Assembly: GCA_937926875.1 (NCBI GenBank)
Contig: CALBAX010000092.1
Location: forward strand, 1 to 14,878
From: an uncultured Desulfovibrio sp.
GTDB lineage: Bacteria > Desulfobacterota > Desulfovibrionia > Desulfovibrionales > Desulfovibrionaceae
Direction: 5' to 3'
DNA length: 14,878 nucleotides
Both the position numbers and the translations under genes were made by a program. Below the pieces are notes generated by a model. It saw only the letters and a list, made by a program, of their open reading frames with translations, did not search any database and was not told the origin of the DNA. This document shows positions 8,490 to 14,654 of this stretch, piece by piece (positions within the stretch are counted from its first letter, which is position 1; each line of letters starts with the position of its first letter).

Positions 8490-8640
8490 GTATTCCCCAC
8501 GCACGTGGGGATGAACCGCCGCCCGCGATGGGCCTGCAATGGTCCTGCTACGTATTCCCCACGCACGTGGGGATGAACCGATTTATTATAGCATTGTGAC
8601 AATGCCATATATGTATTCCCCACGCACGTGGGGATGAACC

Positions 8641-8641
8641 C
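8641..8641 (+). other. Repeat 26 variant, base 29 G to C
   Basis: The repeat at 8613-8641 ends ATGAACCC instead of ATGAACCG. The other 28 bases are unchanged. The spacer that follows runs 8642-8673. Confidence 0.9.
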
Positions 8642-8946
8642 GTTCCATTCCATGCGTAATTAGCTCCAGTATCGTATTCCCCACGCACGTGGGGATGAAC
8701 CGTGTTTTTGAGGATGCGGAAAGACAAACATCTGGTATTCCCCACGCACGTGGGGATGAACCGATTACTAGGAACATCTAGTTCGATTGATTTGGGTATT
8801 CCCCACGCACGTGGGGATGAACCGTAATGTATATGCTAGAATAATTAAAAAATATAAGTATTCCCCACGCACGTGGGGATGAACCGTATATATTGGTATT
8901 ACTGTTGATGTTAAAAAAGTATTCCCCACGCACGTGGGGATGAACC

Positions 8947-8947
8947 C
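8947..8947 (+). other. Repeat 31 variant, base 29 G to C
   Basis: The repeat at 8919-8947 ends ATGAACCC. The remaining 28 bases match the consensus, and the following spacer is a normal 32 nt. Confidence 0.9.
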
Positions 8948-9861
8948 CGAACTGCTGATGGAACAGTCCGGTGGTACGTGTATTCCCCACGCACGTGGGG
9001 ATGAACCGTTCAACATCATAGTAATGGCATTTTAGTGTCAGTATTCCCCACGCACGTGGGGATGAACCGGTACTATACTAGCAGCAACGTTTGTACCTGA
9101 AGTATTCCCCACGCACGTGGGGATGAACCGATGTTATTGGACAATCATCCACTTCTTTTACAGTATTCCCCACGCACGTGGGGATGAACCGATAAACTTT
9201 TATTGATTAGGGGTTATAAAATGGTATTCCCCACGCACGTGGGGATGAACCGTGAAAACCGTTTCTGGTGTTGAATGTATTGTTGTATTCCCCACGCACG
9301 TGGGGATGAACCGAAAGAGTTCCAATATCTTTTTCCGACAAATCAGTATTCCCCACGCACGTGGGGATGAACCGCGGGGCATTCTACGGGCAACCCGGCA
9401 AGGGCGGTATTCCCCACGCACGTGGGGATGAACCGATGTGCATCCGGCCCCCTTGGCCACACGGCCGGTATTCCCCACGCACGTGGGGATGAACCGCAAC
9501 AGTACATGCGTAGTCTTAAATTTATCCAGTATTCCCCACGCACGTGGGGATGAACCGGAGCTCCTTTAAATCGAAGGGCTTGCTCACAAGTATTCCCCAC
9601 GCACGTGGGGATGAACCGGTCGATCATGCCGTCATCGGTCAGGCCGTCCAGTATTCCCCACGCACGTGGGGATGAACCGACCAGTTTCAAGACCGCCACA
9701 GGCGCCACGGTGTATTCCCCACGCACGTGGGGATGAACCGGTCAGACTTGCGGCTATCACGCCTCAGCCGTGGTATTCCCCACGCACGTGGGGATGAACC
9801 GATCTGGGCGGCCCTCTTTCCCGTGGTCTCCCGGTATTCCCCACGCACGTGGGGATGAACC

Positions 9862-9862
9862 T
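9862..9862 (+). other. Repeat 46 variant, base 29 G to T
   Basis: The repeat at 9834-9862 ends ATGAACCT. The remaining 28 bases match the consensus. Confidence 0.9.
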
Positions 9863-10016
9863 CGACCCCCCGACCAAGAGCTTAGAAGGAGTGCGTATTC
9901 CCCACGCACGTGGGGATGAACCGATCCTGACCGCCATCCGGGCCGCGCGCGAGCTGTATTCCCCACGCACGTGGGGATGAACCGAATGTGACGCCACTCT
10001 CGGATGTTACAAGTCA

Positions 10017-10748
10017 GTATTCCCCACGCACGTGGGGATGAACCGAAGAACAATTCAATCAAATTTGTGAATATTTTGTATTCCCCACGCACGTGGGGAT
10101 GAACCGACAAGCCCTATTACTGGGATGACATAGCTATAGTATTCCCCACGCACGTGGGGATGAACCGCCCAATCAGTTGTATCAGTTTTGTAAATGTGCG
10201 TATTCCCCACGCACGTGGGGATGAACCGCCAACGCCGCCAGTCTGGGCGGTCTTGCGGGCGTATTCCCCACGCACGTGGGGATGAACCGAGCATCTGCTT
10301 TGTCTGCCCTGATAATAAAGGGTATTCCCCACGCACGTGGGGATGAACCACAGCAACAAATAATGTGCAATTAGTTGTACAAGTATTCCCCACGCACGTG
10401 GGGATGAACCGAAGAACAATTCAATCAAATTTGTGAATATTTTGTATTCCCCACGCACGTGGGGATGAACCGACAAGCCCTATTACTGGGATGACATAGC
10501 TATAGTATTCCCCACGCACGTGGGGATGAACCGCCCAATCAGTTGTATCAGTTTTGTAAATGTGCGTATTCCCCACGCACGTGGGGATGAACCGCCAACG
10601 CCGCCAGTCTGGGCGGTCTTGCGGGCGTATTCCCCACGCACGTGGGGATGAACCGAGCATCTGCTTTGTCTGCCCTGATAATAAAGGGTATTCCCCACGC
10701 ACGTGGGGATGAACCACAGCAACAAATAATGTGCAATTAGTTGTACAA
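10017..10748 (+). repeat. Tandem duplication of six repeat-spacer units (2 x 366 bp)
   Basis: The six spacers starting at 10046, 10107, 10168, 10229, 10290 and 10351 reappear in the same order and unchanged at 10412, 10473, 10534, 10595, 10656 and 10717, exactly 366 bp (6 x 61) later. The A variant at base 29 of repeat 54 is copied too. The exact breakpoints cannot be placed because they fall within identical repeats. Unequal crossing-over or slippage between repeats is the likely origin. Confidence 0.98.
10350..10350 (+). other. Repeat 54 variant, base 29 G to A (also repeat 60 at 10716)
   Basis: The repeat at 10322-10350 ends ATGAACCA. The same change occurs in repeat 60 (10688-10716), because both lie in the duplicated block; it is one original event copied. 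Confidence 0.9.
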
Positions 10749-10809
10749 GTATTCCCCACGCACGTGGGGATGAACCGATGCCAGAAAGCGCCTGCGCAAG
10801 ATGCTGGCA

Positions 10810-10838
10810 GTATTCCCCACGCACGTGGGGAGAGGACA
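10810..10838 (+). repeat. Degenerate terminal CRISPR repeat
   Basis: The first 22 bases (through both hairpin arms, 10810-10831) match the consensus; the last 7 bases (handle region) read GAGGACA instead of TGAACCG. Loss of the 3' end in the leader-distal repeat is the usual sign of the array's old end. It can still fold for Cas6e but would not yield a proper handle. Confidence 0.93.
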
Positions 10839-10859
10839 TATCCCGGCCATAGGCCACAC

Positions 10860-10891
10860 AAAAAAGCCCGGTATGGAAATCCATACCGGGC
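10860..10891 (-). terminator. Intrinsic terminator of purC
   Basis: Perfect 11-bp stem: GCCCGGTATGG (10866-10876) and CCATACCGGGC (10881-10891) with an AAAT loop. On the minus strand it is followed by six T (A-run 10860-10865), 55 nt after the purC stop. The + strand has no T-run after the stem, so it is not a classical terminator for the array transcript, although the hairpin may still slow RNA polymerase arriving from the array. Confidence 0.92.
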
Positions 10892-10946
10892 GTGCCTTGC
10901 AGGCGGGTGCCGTCAGCTACAGCCGCGGCGGGGATGTTTTTGCCGG

Positions 10947-11627
10947 CTAGGCAAAGAACATCTTGGAGAGGGTCATGGGATCGATGTACTTGCCGTCCTT
11001 GTAGACGCGCATGTTGCCGGAGGCGATCTCGTCGATGAGGATGACCTTGCCGTCAGCGTCATAGCCGTATTCGAACTTGATGTCGTACAGGACCAGGCCC
11101 TTTTCCTTCAGGTCATCGGCCACGATCTGGGTGATCTTCTGGGTCATGTCCTTGATGTCGTCGTACTGCTTGTCGGTCATCACGCCCAGGGCTACCAGGG
11201 CGTCCTTGGTGACCAGGGGATCGCCCAGGGCGTCGTTCTTGAAGGTGGTCTCCACATAGGCAGGCAGGTCGGCCCCTTCCTCGATGTAATCACCGTAACG
11301 GCGGATGAAGCTGCCCACAGCCTTGTGGCGGCAGATCACTTCCAGGCCCTTGCCGAAGGGCTTGGCAGGCAGGACTTCCATGGTGGTGTCGGCCAGGTTG
11401 GCGCTCACATAGTGGGTCTTGATGCCGGCGGCATTGATCTTTTCGAAGAAGTAGATGGACATGCGCAGGTTCACGTCGCCCACGCCGTCGATGGTCAGGC
11501 CCACGGAGTTCTCGCCGGGATCGAAAACGCCGTCCTTGCCGGTGCAGTCATCCTTGAACTTCAGCAGGTAGTTGCCGTTTTCCAGGGCATAGACGTTCTT
11601 CGTTTTGCCAGTGTAGATGAGCTCCAT
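10947..11627 (-). CDS. purC: Phosphoribosylaminoimidazole-succinocarboxamide synthase (SAICAR synthase)
   Basis: 226 residues, slightly shorter than the usual 235-245. PurC is a cytosolic enzyme of purine synthesis that joins CAIR and aspartate with ATP to give SAICAR. Seen: the N-terminal nucleotide-binding YTGKTKNVY (5-13) and LLKFKDDCTG (21-30); signature 1 as LEVICRHKAVGS (95-106); signature 2 as LYDIKFEYG (180-188); and the conserved acidic pair in LIDEIASG (197-204). The tail after DEI reads NMRVYKDGKYIDP, not the C-R-L-W-D form I know from enterobacterial PurC, but this looks like ordinary family variation. The start is set by GGAGG (minus strand, 11636-11640), 8 nt upstream. It stands alone on the minus strand, convergent with the CRISPR locus. 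Confidence 0.96.
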   Translation of the reverse strand: MELIYTGKTKNVYALENGNYLLKFKDDCTGKDGVFDPGENSVGLTIDGVGDVNLRMSIYFFEKINAAGIKTHYVSANLADTTMEVLPAKPFGKGLEVICRHKAVGSFIRRYGDYIEEGADLPAYVETTFKNDALGDPLVTKDALVALGVMTDKQYDDIKDMTQKITQIVADDLKEKGLVLYDIKFEYGYDADGKVILIDEIASGNMRVYKDGKYIDPMTLSKMFFA

Positions 11628-11671
11628 TTTCGATACCTCCGTGAAGCTGTGGTGGGAGAAAAATTTTGCTT

Positions 11672-11687
11672 CGGCCCGGCAGGGCCG
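11672..11687 (-). other. GC-rich hairpin in the purC 5' leader
   Basis: Minus strand CGGCCC, loop TGCC, GGGCCG: a perfect 6-bp all-GC stem about 45 nt before the purC start. A run of five T follows after 8 nt (in AAGCAAAATTTTT), so an attenuator is conceivable but the T-run is too far away for a standard one. I recognise no purine riboswitch core around it. Confidence 0.3.
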
Positions 11688-11711
11688 GTCAGAATCAAAA
11701 AATGTCCGGTA

Positions 11712-11740
11712 TGCATATAATTATTATAGTGTGAAATCAA
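11712..11740 (-). promoter_or_regulatory. Candidate purC promoter
   Basis: Minus strand TTGATT (11735-11740), a 17-nt spacer and TATGCA (11712-11717). An alternative -10, TATAAT, lies at 11723-11728 but lacks a good -35 at the right distance. The region is AT-rich and 85-115 nt before the purC start. Sequence match only. Confidence 0.4.
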
Positions 11741-11805
11741 GCAGGGAATACAGGGGATATTATCAACTGTATAAAGCGCATGCATTCAGGATGAGGAGGA
11801 GAGAA

Positions 11806-11925
11806 TTTTTTATTTTTTATTTAATGTTATAAAAATATCCTGCGCGATGGATGAAAAAAAATTCCATAAATGGTATTATAGTATAGTGTTACATTTGTTT
11901 TTTATGTTTTTTATTGCAGTATGTT
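11806..11925. other. AT-rich intergenic segment between purC and the AGCS gene
   Basis: About 120 bp of mostly A and T within otherwise GC-rich DNA, with several TATAAT-like words (for example around 11874-11886) but no paired -35. No credible ORF or tRNA is seen. It may act as a promoter or UP-element region for purC, or bind nucleoid proteins; this is inference. Confidence 0.5.
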
Positions 11926-12025
11926 GAAAACATGATGACTGCATCGGGGCCACGTGCTGGTTCCTGCATGCGTTTTTCCCTGATGCATGGCCCGGCGGAA
12001 GTCTGCGAGGCCTTGAAAAAAAATG

Positions 12026-12063
12026 AAAAAAGTCCCCTGACCGTGGTGGTCAGGGGACTTTTT
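12026..12063 (-). terminator. Intrinsic terminator of the AGCS symporter gene
   Basis: Perfect 12-bp stem AGTCCCCTGACC (12031-12042) and GGTCAGGGGACT (12048-12059) with a 5-nt loop, flanked by an A-run on the left and a T-run on the right. It can therefore work in both directions; on the minus strand it sits 17 nt after the stop of the symporter gene and ends in T5, followed by more T after CA. Confidence 0.93.
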
Positions 12064-12079
12064 GTTCCAGGCAGGAGCC

Positions 12080-13441
12080 CTACTTGTTGTCAGCCAGGTT
12101 GACCTGTTCGAATTCGTCCAGGGCCTTGCTCACGACCTTGGCCAGGCCGATAAGGGCGATAAGGTTGGGGAAGGCCATGAGGCCGTTGAACATGTCGGCC
12201 AGTTCCCACACCAGGTTCACCTGAAGCAGGGAACCCATAATGATGAAGCACATCACCACTACGCGGTAGGGGGTCACGCCGCGGGTACCGAACAGGTACT
12301 TGACGTTCTGCTCACCAAAGAAATACCAGCCCACGATGGTGGAGAAGGCGAAGAACAGCAGGCAGATGGCCACGAACTTGATGCCGAAGGCACCCAGACC
12401 GGTGGAGAAGGCCTTCTGGGTCAGGGCGATACCGGTGGTGGTACCGTCCAGGGCGCCGGTGACGAAGATGACCAGAGCGGTCATGTTGAGCACGATGAAA
12501 GTATCGATGAACACGCTGACGATGCCCATCAGGCCCTGCTGGGCGGGGTACTGCACCTTGGCCACGGCGTGGGCGTGGGGCGTGGAACCCATACCGGCTT
12601 CGTTGGAGAACAGGCCGCGGGCCACACCGTAGCGGATGGCCTCCTTGACACCGGCACCGATGATGCCGCCGGTGGCAGCCGAAGGATCGAAGGCACCCAC
12701 GAAGATCATCTTGAAGGCGGGGATGATCTGGTCAGCATTGCTGAGGACCACGAACAGGCCACCGATGACATACAGCAGGGCCATGAGGGGCACCATCTTT
12801 TCGGTCACGGCAGCGATGCGTCCGATGCCGCCGAAGAAGACGAAGGCACCGCAGGCGGCGATGACCAGGCCCATGACCAGCGGCGGCACGTCAAAAGCGG
12901 TCCTGAAGGCGTCGGCGATGGAGTTGGACTGCACCATGTTGCCGATGCACCCCAGGGCGATGATGATGGACACCGAGAAGAACACGGCCAGCTTGTGGCT
13001 GCCGAGACCTTTGGAGATGTAGTAGGCGGGACCGCCGGTGATGTGGCCGGCGTCGTCACGGGTGCGGTAGACCTGGGCCAGCACGGCTTCGGCAAAGATG
13101 GTGGCCATACCGAAGAAGGCGGCGATCCACATCCAGAAGATGGCGCCGGGGCCCCCCATGGCGATGGCGGTGGCGGCACCGGCCAGGTTGCCGGTGCCCA
13201 CCTGGGCGGCGATGGCGGTGGCCACGGACTGGAAGGAGCTCATGCCGTGCTTGTCGGCGCGCTTGCCCTTCAGGGAAAGGTCACCGAAGAGCATGCGCAC
13301 GGCCTGTCCGAACTTGCGGATCTGGATGAACTTCAACCGGATGGTGAAGTATATGCCCACACCACACAGCAGCGGGATAAGGCAGTACATGCCCCAGATG
13401 AAGCTGTTGATGTTGGAGACAAGTTTCGTCAATTCTTCCAT
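12080..13441 (-). CDS. Sodium:alanine/glycine symporter, AGCS family
   Basis: 453 residues, the family's usual size. AGCS proteins are inner-membrane carriers that import alanine or glycine with Na+. Seen: about ten hydrophobic segments over the whole length; the family block VGTGNLAGAATAIAMGG (81-97) followed by PGAIFWMW (98-105), matching the AGCS signature P-x-A-x-F-W-x-W; TGGPAYY (135-141); and RGLFSNEAGMGSTPHAHA (275-292), the conserved GLFSNEAGxGS motif in the transport core. The start follows GAGGGGG (minus strand, 13447-13453). It is a single-gene unit with its own terminator. The exact amino acid (alanine, glycine, D-alanine) cannot be told from sequence, so I give no symbol. In amino-acid-using sulfate reducers such a carrier would feed alanine or glycine catabolism; this is inference. 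Confidence 0.95.
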   Translation of the reverse strand: MEELTKLVSNINSFIWGMYCLIPLLCGVGIYFTIRLKFIQIRKFGQAVRMLFGDLSLKGKRADKHGMSSFQSVATAIAAQVGTGNLAGAATAIAMGGPGAIFWMWIAAFFGMATIFAEAVLAQVYRTRDDAGHITGGPAYYISKGLGSHKLAVFFSVSIIIALGCIGNMVQSNSIADAFRTAFDVPPLVMGLVIAACGAFVFFGGIGRIAAVTEKMVPLMALLYVIGGLFVVLSNADQIIPAFKMIFVGAFDPSAATGGIIGAGVKEAIRYGVARGLFSNEAGMGSTPHAHAVAKVQYPAQQGLMGIVSVFIDTFIVLNMTALVIFVTGALDGTTTGIALTQKAFSTGLGAFGIKFVAICLLFFAFSTIVGWYFFGEQNVKYLFGTRGVTPYRVVVMCFIIMGSLLQVNLVWELADMFNGLMAFPNLIALIGLAKVVSKALDEFEQVNLADNK

Positions 13442-13573
13442 GGTTTCCCCCTCAGGCTATCCGGCCTGCATGTCATCCGGCAGGAGACCCCTTTGTCCTT
13501 CCGTCGTCTGGCAAGGCATGTCGAATAAGGAATGATGGTGTCATGTTCCCGGCAACCTTCGCGAGGTTCATGC

Positions 13574-13596
13574 ATGGATGAATGATCTGCATCCAT
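13574..13596. repeat. Inverted repeat upstream of the symporter gene
   Basis: Arms ATGGATG (13574-13580) and CATCCAT (13590-13596), perfect, 9 nt apart, about 135 nt before the symporter start. It could be an operator or a hairpin in the mRNA leader. No regulator is identifiable. Confidence 0.4.
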
Positions 13597-13712
13597 ACAG
13601 GGCCAAAAAAACAGCGCGTCCTTTTTCCCTCCTGGGCTCGGCCCGGTACGGACGCCGGCATGGTTGTCCTCCGGCGGGCAGGGGCGCTGTCATTTTCCGC
13701 TATGGTTGTCGT

Positions 13713-13744
13713 CGATTTATCTATGCATGTAGTACATTAAATCG
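13713..13744. repeat. Widely spaced inverted repeat
   Basis: Arms CGATTTA (13713-13719) and TAAATCG (13738-13744), perfect, 18 nt apart, in an AT-rich island. The geometry fits a dimeric regulator site, but nothing ties it to one. Confidence 0.35.
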
Positions 13745-13773
13745 TAACGAAAAAAATGTCCATGCCGGAATTG

Positions 13774-13793
13774 ATTGGGAATCATTTCCCAAT
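13774..13793. promoter_or_regulatory. Perfect 8-bp-arm palindrome, possible operator
   Basis: ATTGGGAA (13774-13781), TCAT, TTCCCAAT (13786-13793). Both arms match perfectly over 20 bp in total, 30 bp from the wider inverted repeat at 13713-13744. It is too short and lacks a T-run for a terminator. No gene starts nearby on the + strand; on the minus strand it lies about 330 bp before the symporter. Confidence 0.45.
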
Positions 13794-13856
13794 GCCCGGA
13801 TGGGGATGGGAACATGTGCGTGATGCCATCTTGCAGTCATCTTTGCAGGAAAAGGC

Positions 13857-13989
13857 CCGCACCGGGGTACGGGAAAGCGCACCGGCCCCGTGCGGTCAGA
13901 GAGGAGCGTGAGCTCCACCGGCCGGGAAGGCCGAAAGCAGGTACCGGGAGGCCGCGTTCCTTGCTCAGGAGGGAGCCCCACGAAAGGGC
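13857..13989 (+). ncRNA. Cluster of GC-rich hairpins, possible structured RNA
   Basis: Read on the + strand there are at least four hairpins in 133 nt. First, CCGCAC-c-GGGG (13857-13867) with CCCCGTGCGG (13886-13895). Second, GGAGC-GTGA-GCTCC (13903-13916), capped by a GNRA tetraloop. Third, CGGCC-GGGAA-GGCCG (13919-13933). Fourth, GCCC/GGGC (13975-13989) with loop CACGAAA. Such density with a GNRA loop suggests folded RNA, but GC-rich DNA makes hairpins by chance. I do not recognise RNase P RNA, SRP RNA, tmRNA, 6S RNA or a known riboswitch. No promoter or terminator frames it clearly. Confidence 0.25.
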
Positions 13990-14122
13990 ATGCCGTCAAG
14001 CGGAAGACCTATGGACGGATCGGAAGGCTGGGGCGGGAGACGGGAAGAGGACAGGCCCCGCAGATACCGGTGCCGGAAAAGACAGGTCTGATCCTGGAAA
14101 ATGGAGATCAGGAAGGAGCAAC

Positions 14123-14151
14123 AAAAAAGGGACCGCACGGATGGCAGTCCC
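14123..14151 (-). terminator. Intrinsic terminator of the Cys4 hypothetical gene
   Basis: Minus strand GGGACTGC (14151-14144), loop CATCCGT, GCGGTCCC (14136-14129), an 8-bp stem with one T-G wobble, then six T (A-run 14123-14128). It is 8 nt beyond the stop of the gene ending at 14160. Confidence 0.88.
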
Positions 14152-14159
14152 CCAAAGCA

Positions 14160-14624
14160 TCAGTCCTCGTCCCGGACGCTGCTGCGGCGTCTGCGGCGGG
14201 GCTTCTCTTCTTCCGCTTCCCCGGGAAGGTCAGGCGTGGAGAGCTGTTCCCGGATACGGTCGCGCTCCTCCCGGGGCTTGGCCACCAGGCGCAGCTGCTT
14301 GACCAGCACCTTGCCTATGACCAGCACTTCTTCCACATCGGCCAGCTGTTCGAAGTCCGGGGCGTCGGGGCTGAAATCTTCGGGAGCGTCCCGCAGTTCT
14401 CCAGAAGTCATCCTGAAAATATACATGACGTGCCTCCGTGGCAGCAGTTTTGAGTTTTTCGTATCCAGCTGGACAAAGGGCGATGTGCGCAACAGGGCCA
14501 GCCGTTCTTCCGTCATGGCGCGACAGGGGAAATGCCGGCAGGCCAGACAGGCCAGCAGGGGCCGCTGATGCCCTTTGAGCGGGCAGCGGATGGCTTTTTC
14601 CGTGGGGTCTGCGTATCTTCCCAT
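14160..14624 (-). CDS. Hypothetical small protein with a Cys4 zinc-ribbon-like N-terminus
   Basis: 154 residues; family not recognised. I start at ATG 14624 because AAAGGTG lies just upstream and the protein then opens MGRYADPTEK; the frame is open further upstream but that stretch is Arg/Pro/Gly-rich and looks non-coding. Residues 14-34 hold four cysteines and two histidines (C14, H19, C26, C29, H31, C34; pattern C-x11-C-x2-C-x4-C), which could bind zinc or an Fe-S cluster. The middle (about 63-116) looks like a small folded domain with a hydrophobic core (VEEVLVIGKVLVKQLRL). The tail (117-154) is highly charged, ending KPRRRRRSSVRDED, possibly nucleic-acid binding. No signal peptide or membrane segment is seen. 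It is a single-gene unit with its own terminator. Its function is unknown. Confidence 0.75.
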   Translation of the reverse strand: MGRYADPTEKAIRCPLKGHQRPLLACLACRHFPCRAMTEERLALLRTSPFVQLDTKNSKLLPRRHVMYIFRMTSGELRDAPEDFSPDAPDFEQLADVEEVLVIGKVLVKQLRLVAKPREERDRIREQLSTPDLPGEAEEEKPRRRRRSSVRDED

Positions 14625-14630
14625 GACGAA

Positions 14631-14654
14631 CACCTTTGCCCTGCTATAGCAAAG
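14631..14654 (-). promoter_or_regulatory. Hairpin overlapping the ribosome binding site of the Cys4 gene
   Basis: Minus strand arms CTTTGC (14654-14649) and GCAAAG (14639-14634), 9 nt apart. The second arm contains part of the AAAGGTG ribosome binding site (14637-14631), so the fold would hide it. Whether this regulates translation is a guess. Confidence 0.3.

Larger units (their letters stand above)
7085..10838 (+). CRISPR. Type I-E CRISPR array, 62 repeats / 61 spacers
   Basis: Repeats of 29 nt begin at 7085, 7146, 7207, 7269 and so on to 10810, with a 61-bp period. The repeat begins GTATT, has the inverted arms CCCCAC and GTGGGG around GCAC, and ends ATGAACCG. Cas6e would cut 3' of GTGGGG, leaving the handle AUGAACCG, close to E. 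coli AUAAACCG. Fifty-seven spacers are 32 nt; spacers 3, 6, 24 and 29 are 33 nt. Spacers 49-54 recur exactly as 55-60, so 55 are unique. Repeats 1-61 are identical except at base 29 in five of them. Transcription is + strand from the cas2 side, so leader-proximal (left) spacers should be youngest. No cas gene or insertion interrupts the array. Confidence 0.99.
13442..14122. other. Gene-poor region of about 680 bp
   Basis: No ORF here has a ribosome binding site, a family motif or sensible composition. It holds the symporter's 5' region (minus strand), inverted repeats at 13574-13596, 13713-13744 and 13774-13793, and a GC-rich hairpin cluster at 13857-13989. I could not place a convincing promoter for the symporter gene. 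Confidence 0.6.

Noticed and set aside
10168..10382. Similarity between spacers 51 and 54 (CAATCAGTTGTATCA versus CAATTAGTTGTACAA)
   Set aside because: Only 15 nt with 3 mismatches, not in register with the seed; could be chance.
7085..10838. Self-targeting spacers against genes in this window
   Set aside because: By eye I found no spacer matching another part of the window; a full search was not possible.
7075..10884. Many minus-strand (and some plus-strand) ORFs across the array encoding repeats such as VHPHVRGEY, FIPTCVGNT and GSSPRAWGI
   Set aside because: They are translations of the 61-bp CRISPR period in its three frames; no ribosome binding sites, and the variable parts are spacers. 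Such ORFs are a known source of false proteins in databases.
10866..10891. Terminator for the CRISPR transcript on the + strand
   Set aside because: A strong hairpin, but no T-run follows on that strand.
10731..11720. 329-codon + strand ORF
   Set aside because: It starts inside a spacer and is antisense to purC.
12062..13528. 488-codon + strand ORF, rich in Gly, His, Asp and Glu
   Set aside because: It is the exact antisense of the AGCS symporter, whose motifs, ribosome binding site and terminator are clear.
13442..13600. Glycine riboswitch upstream of the symporter
   Set aside because: A gcv-type riboswitch would be expected for some AGCS genes, but I could not find its conserved core on the minus strand.
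13774..13793. Fur box
   Set aside because: The arms are GGGAA/TTCCC with an even centre, not the 7-1-7 TGATAAT/ATTATCA layout.
13857..13916. Group II intron domain V and VI
   Set aside because: Looks vaguely similar (GGGAAA loop, then GTGCGGTCAGAGAGG), but the stem length and loop do not fit the 34-nt domain V, and no reverse transcriptase is present.
13775..14453. Two overlapping + strand ORFs in the gene-poor region
   Set aside because: Low-complexity Arg/Gly/Pro composition, no ribosome binding site, and both run through a terminator into the antisense of the Cys4 gene.
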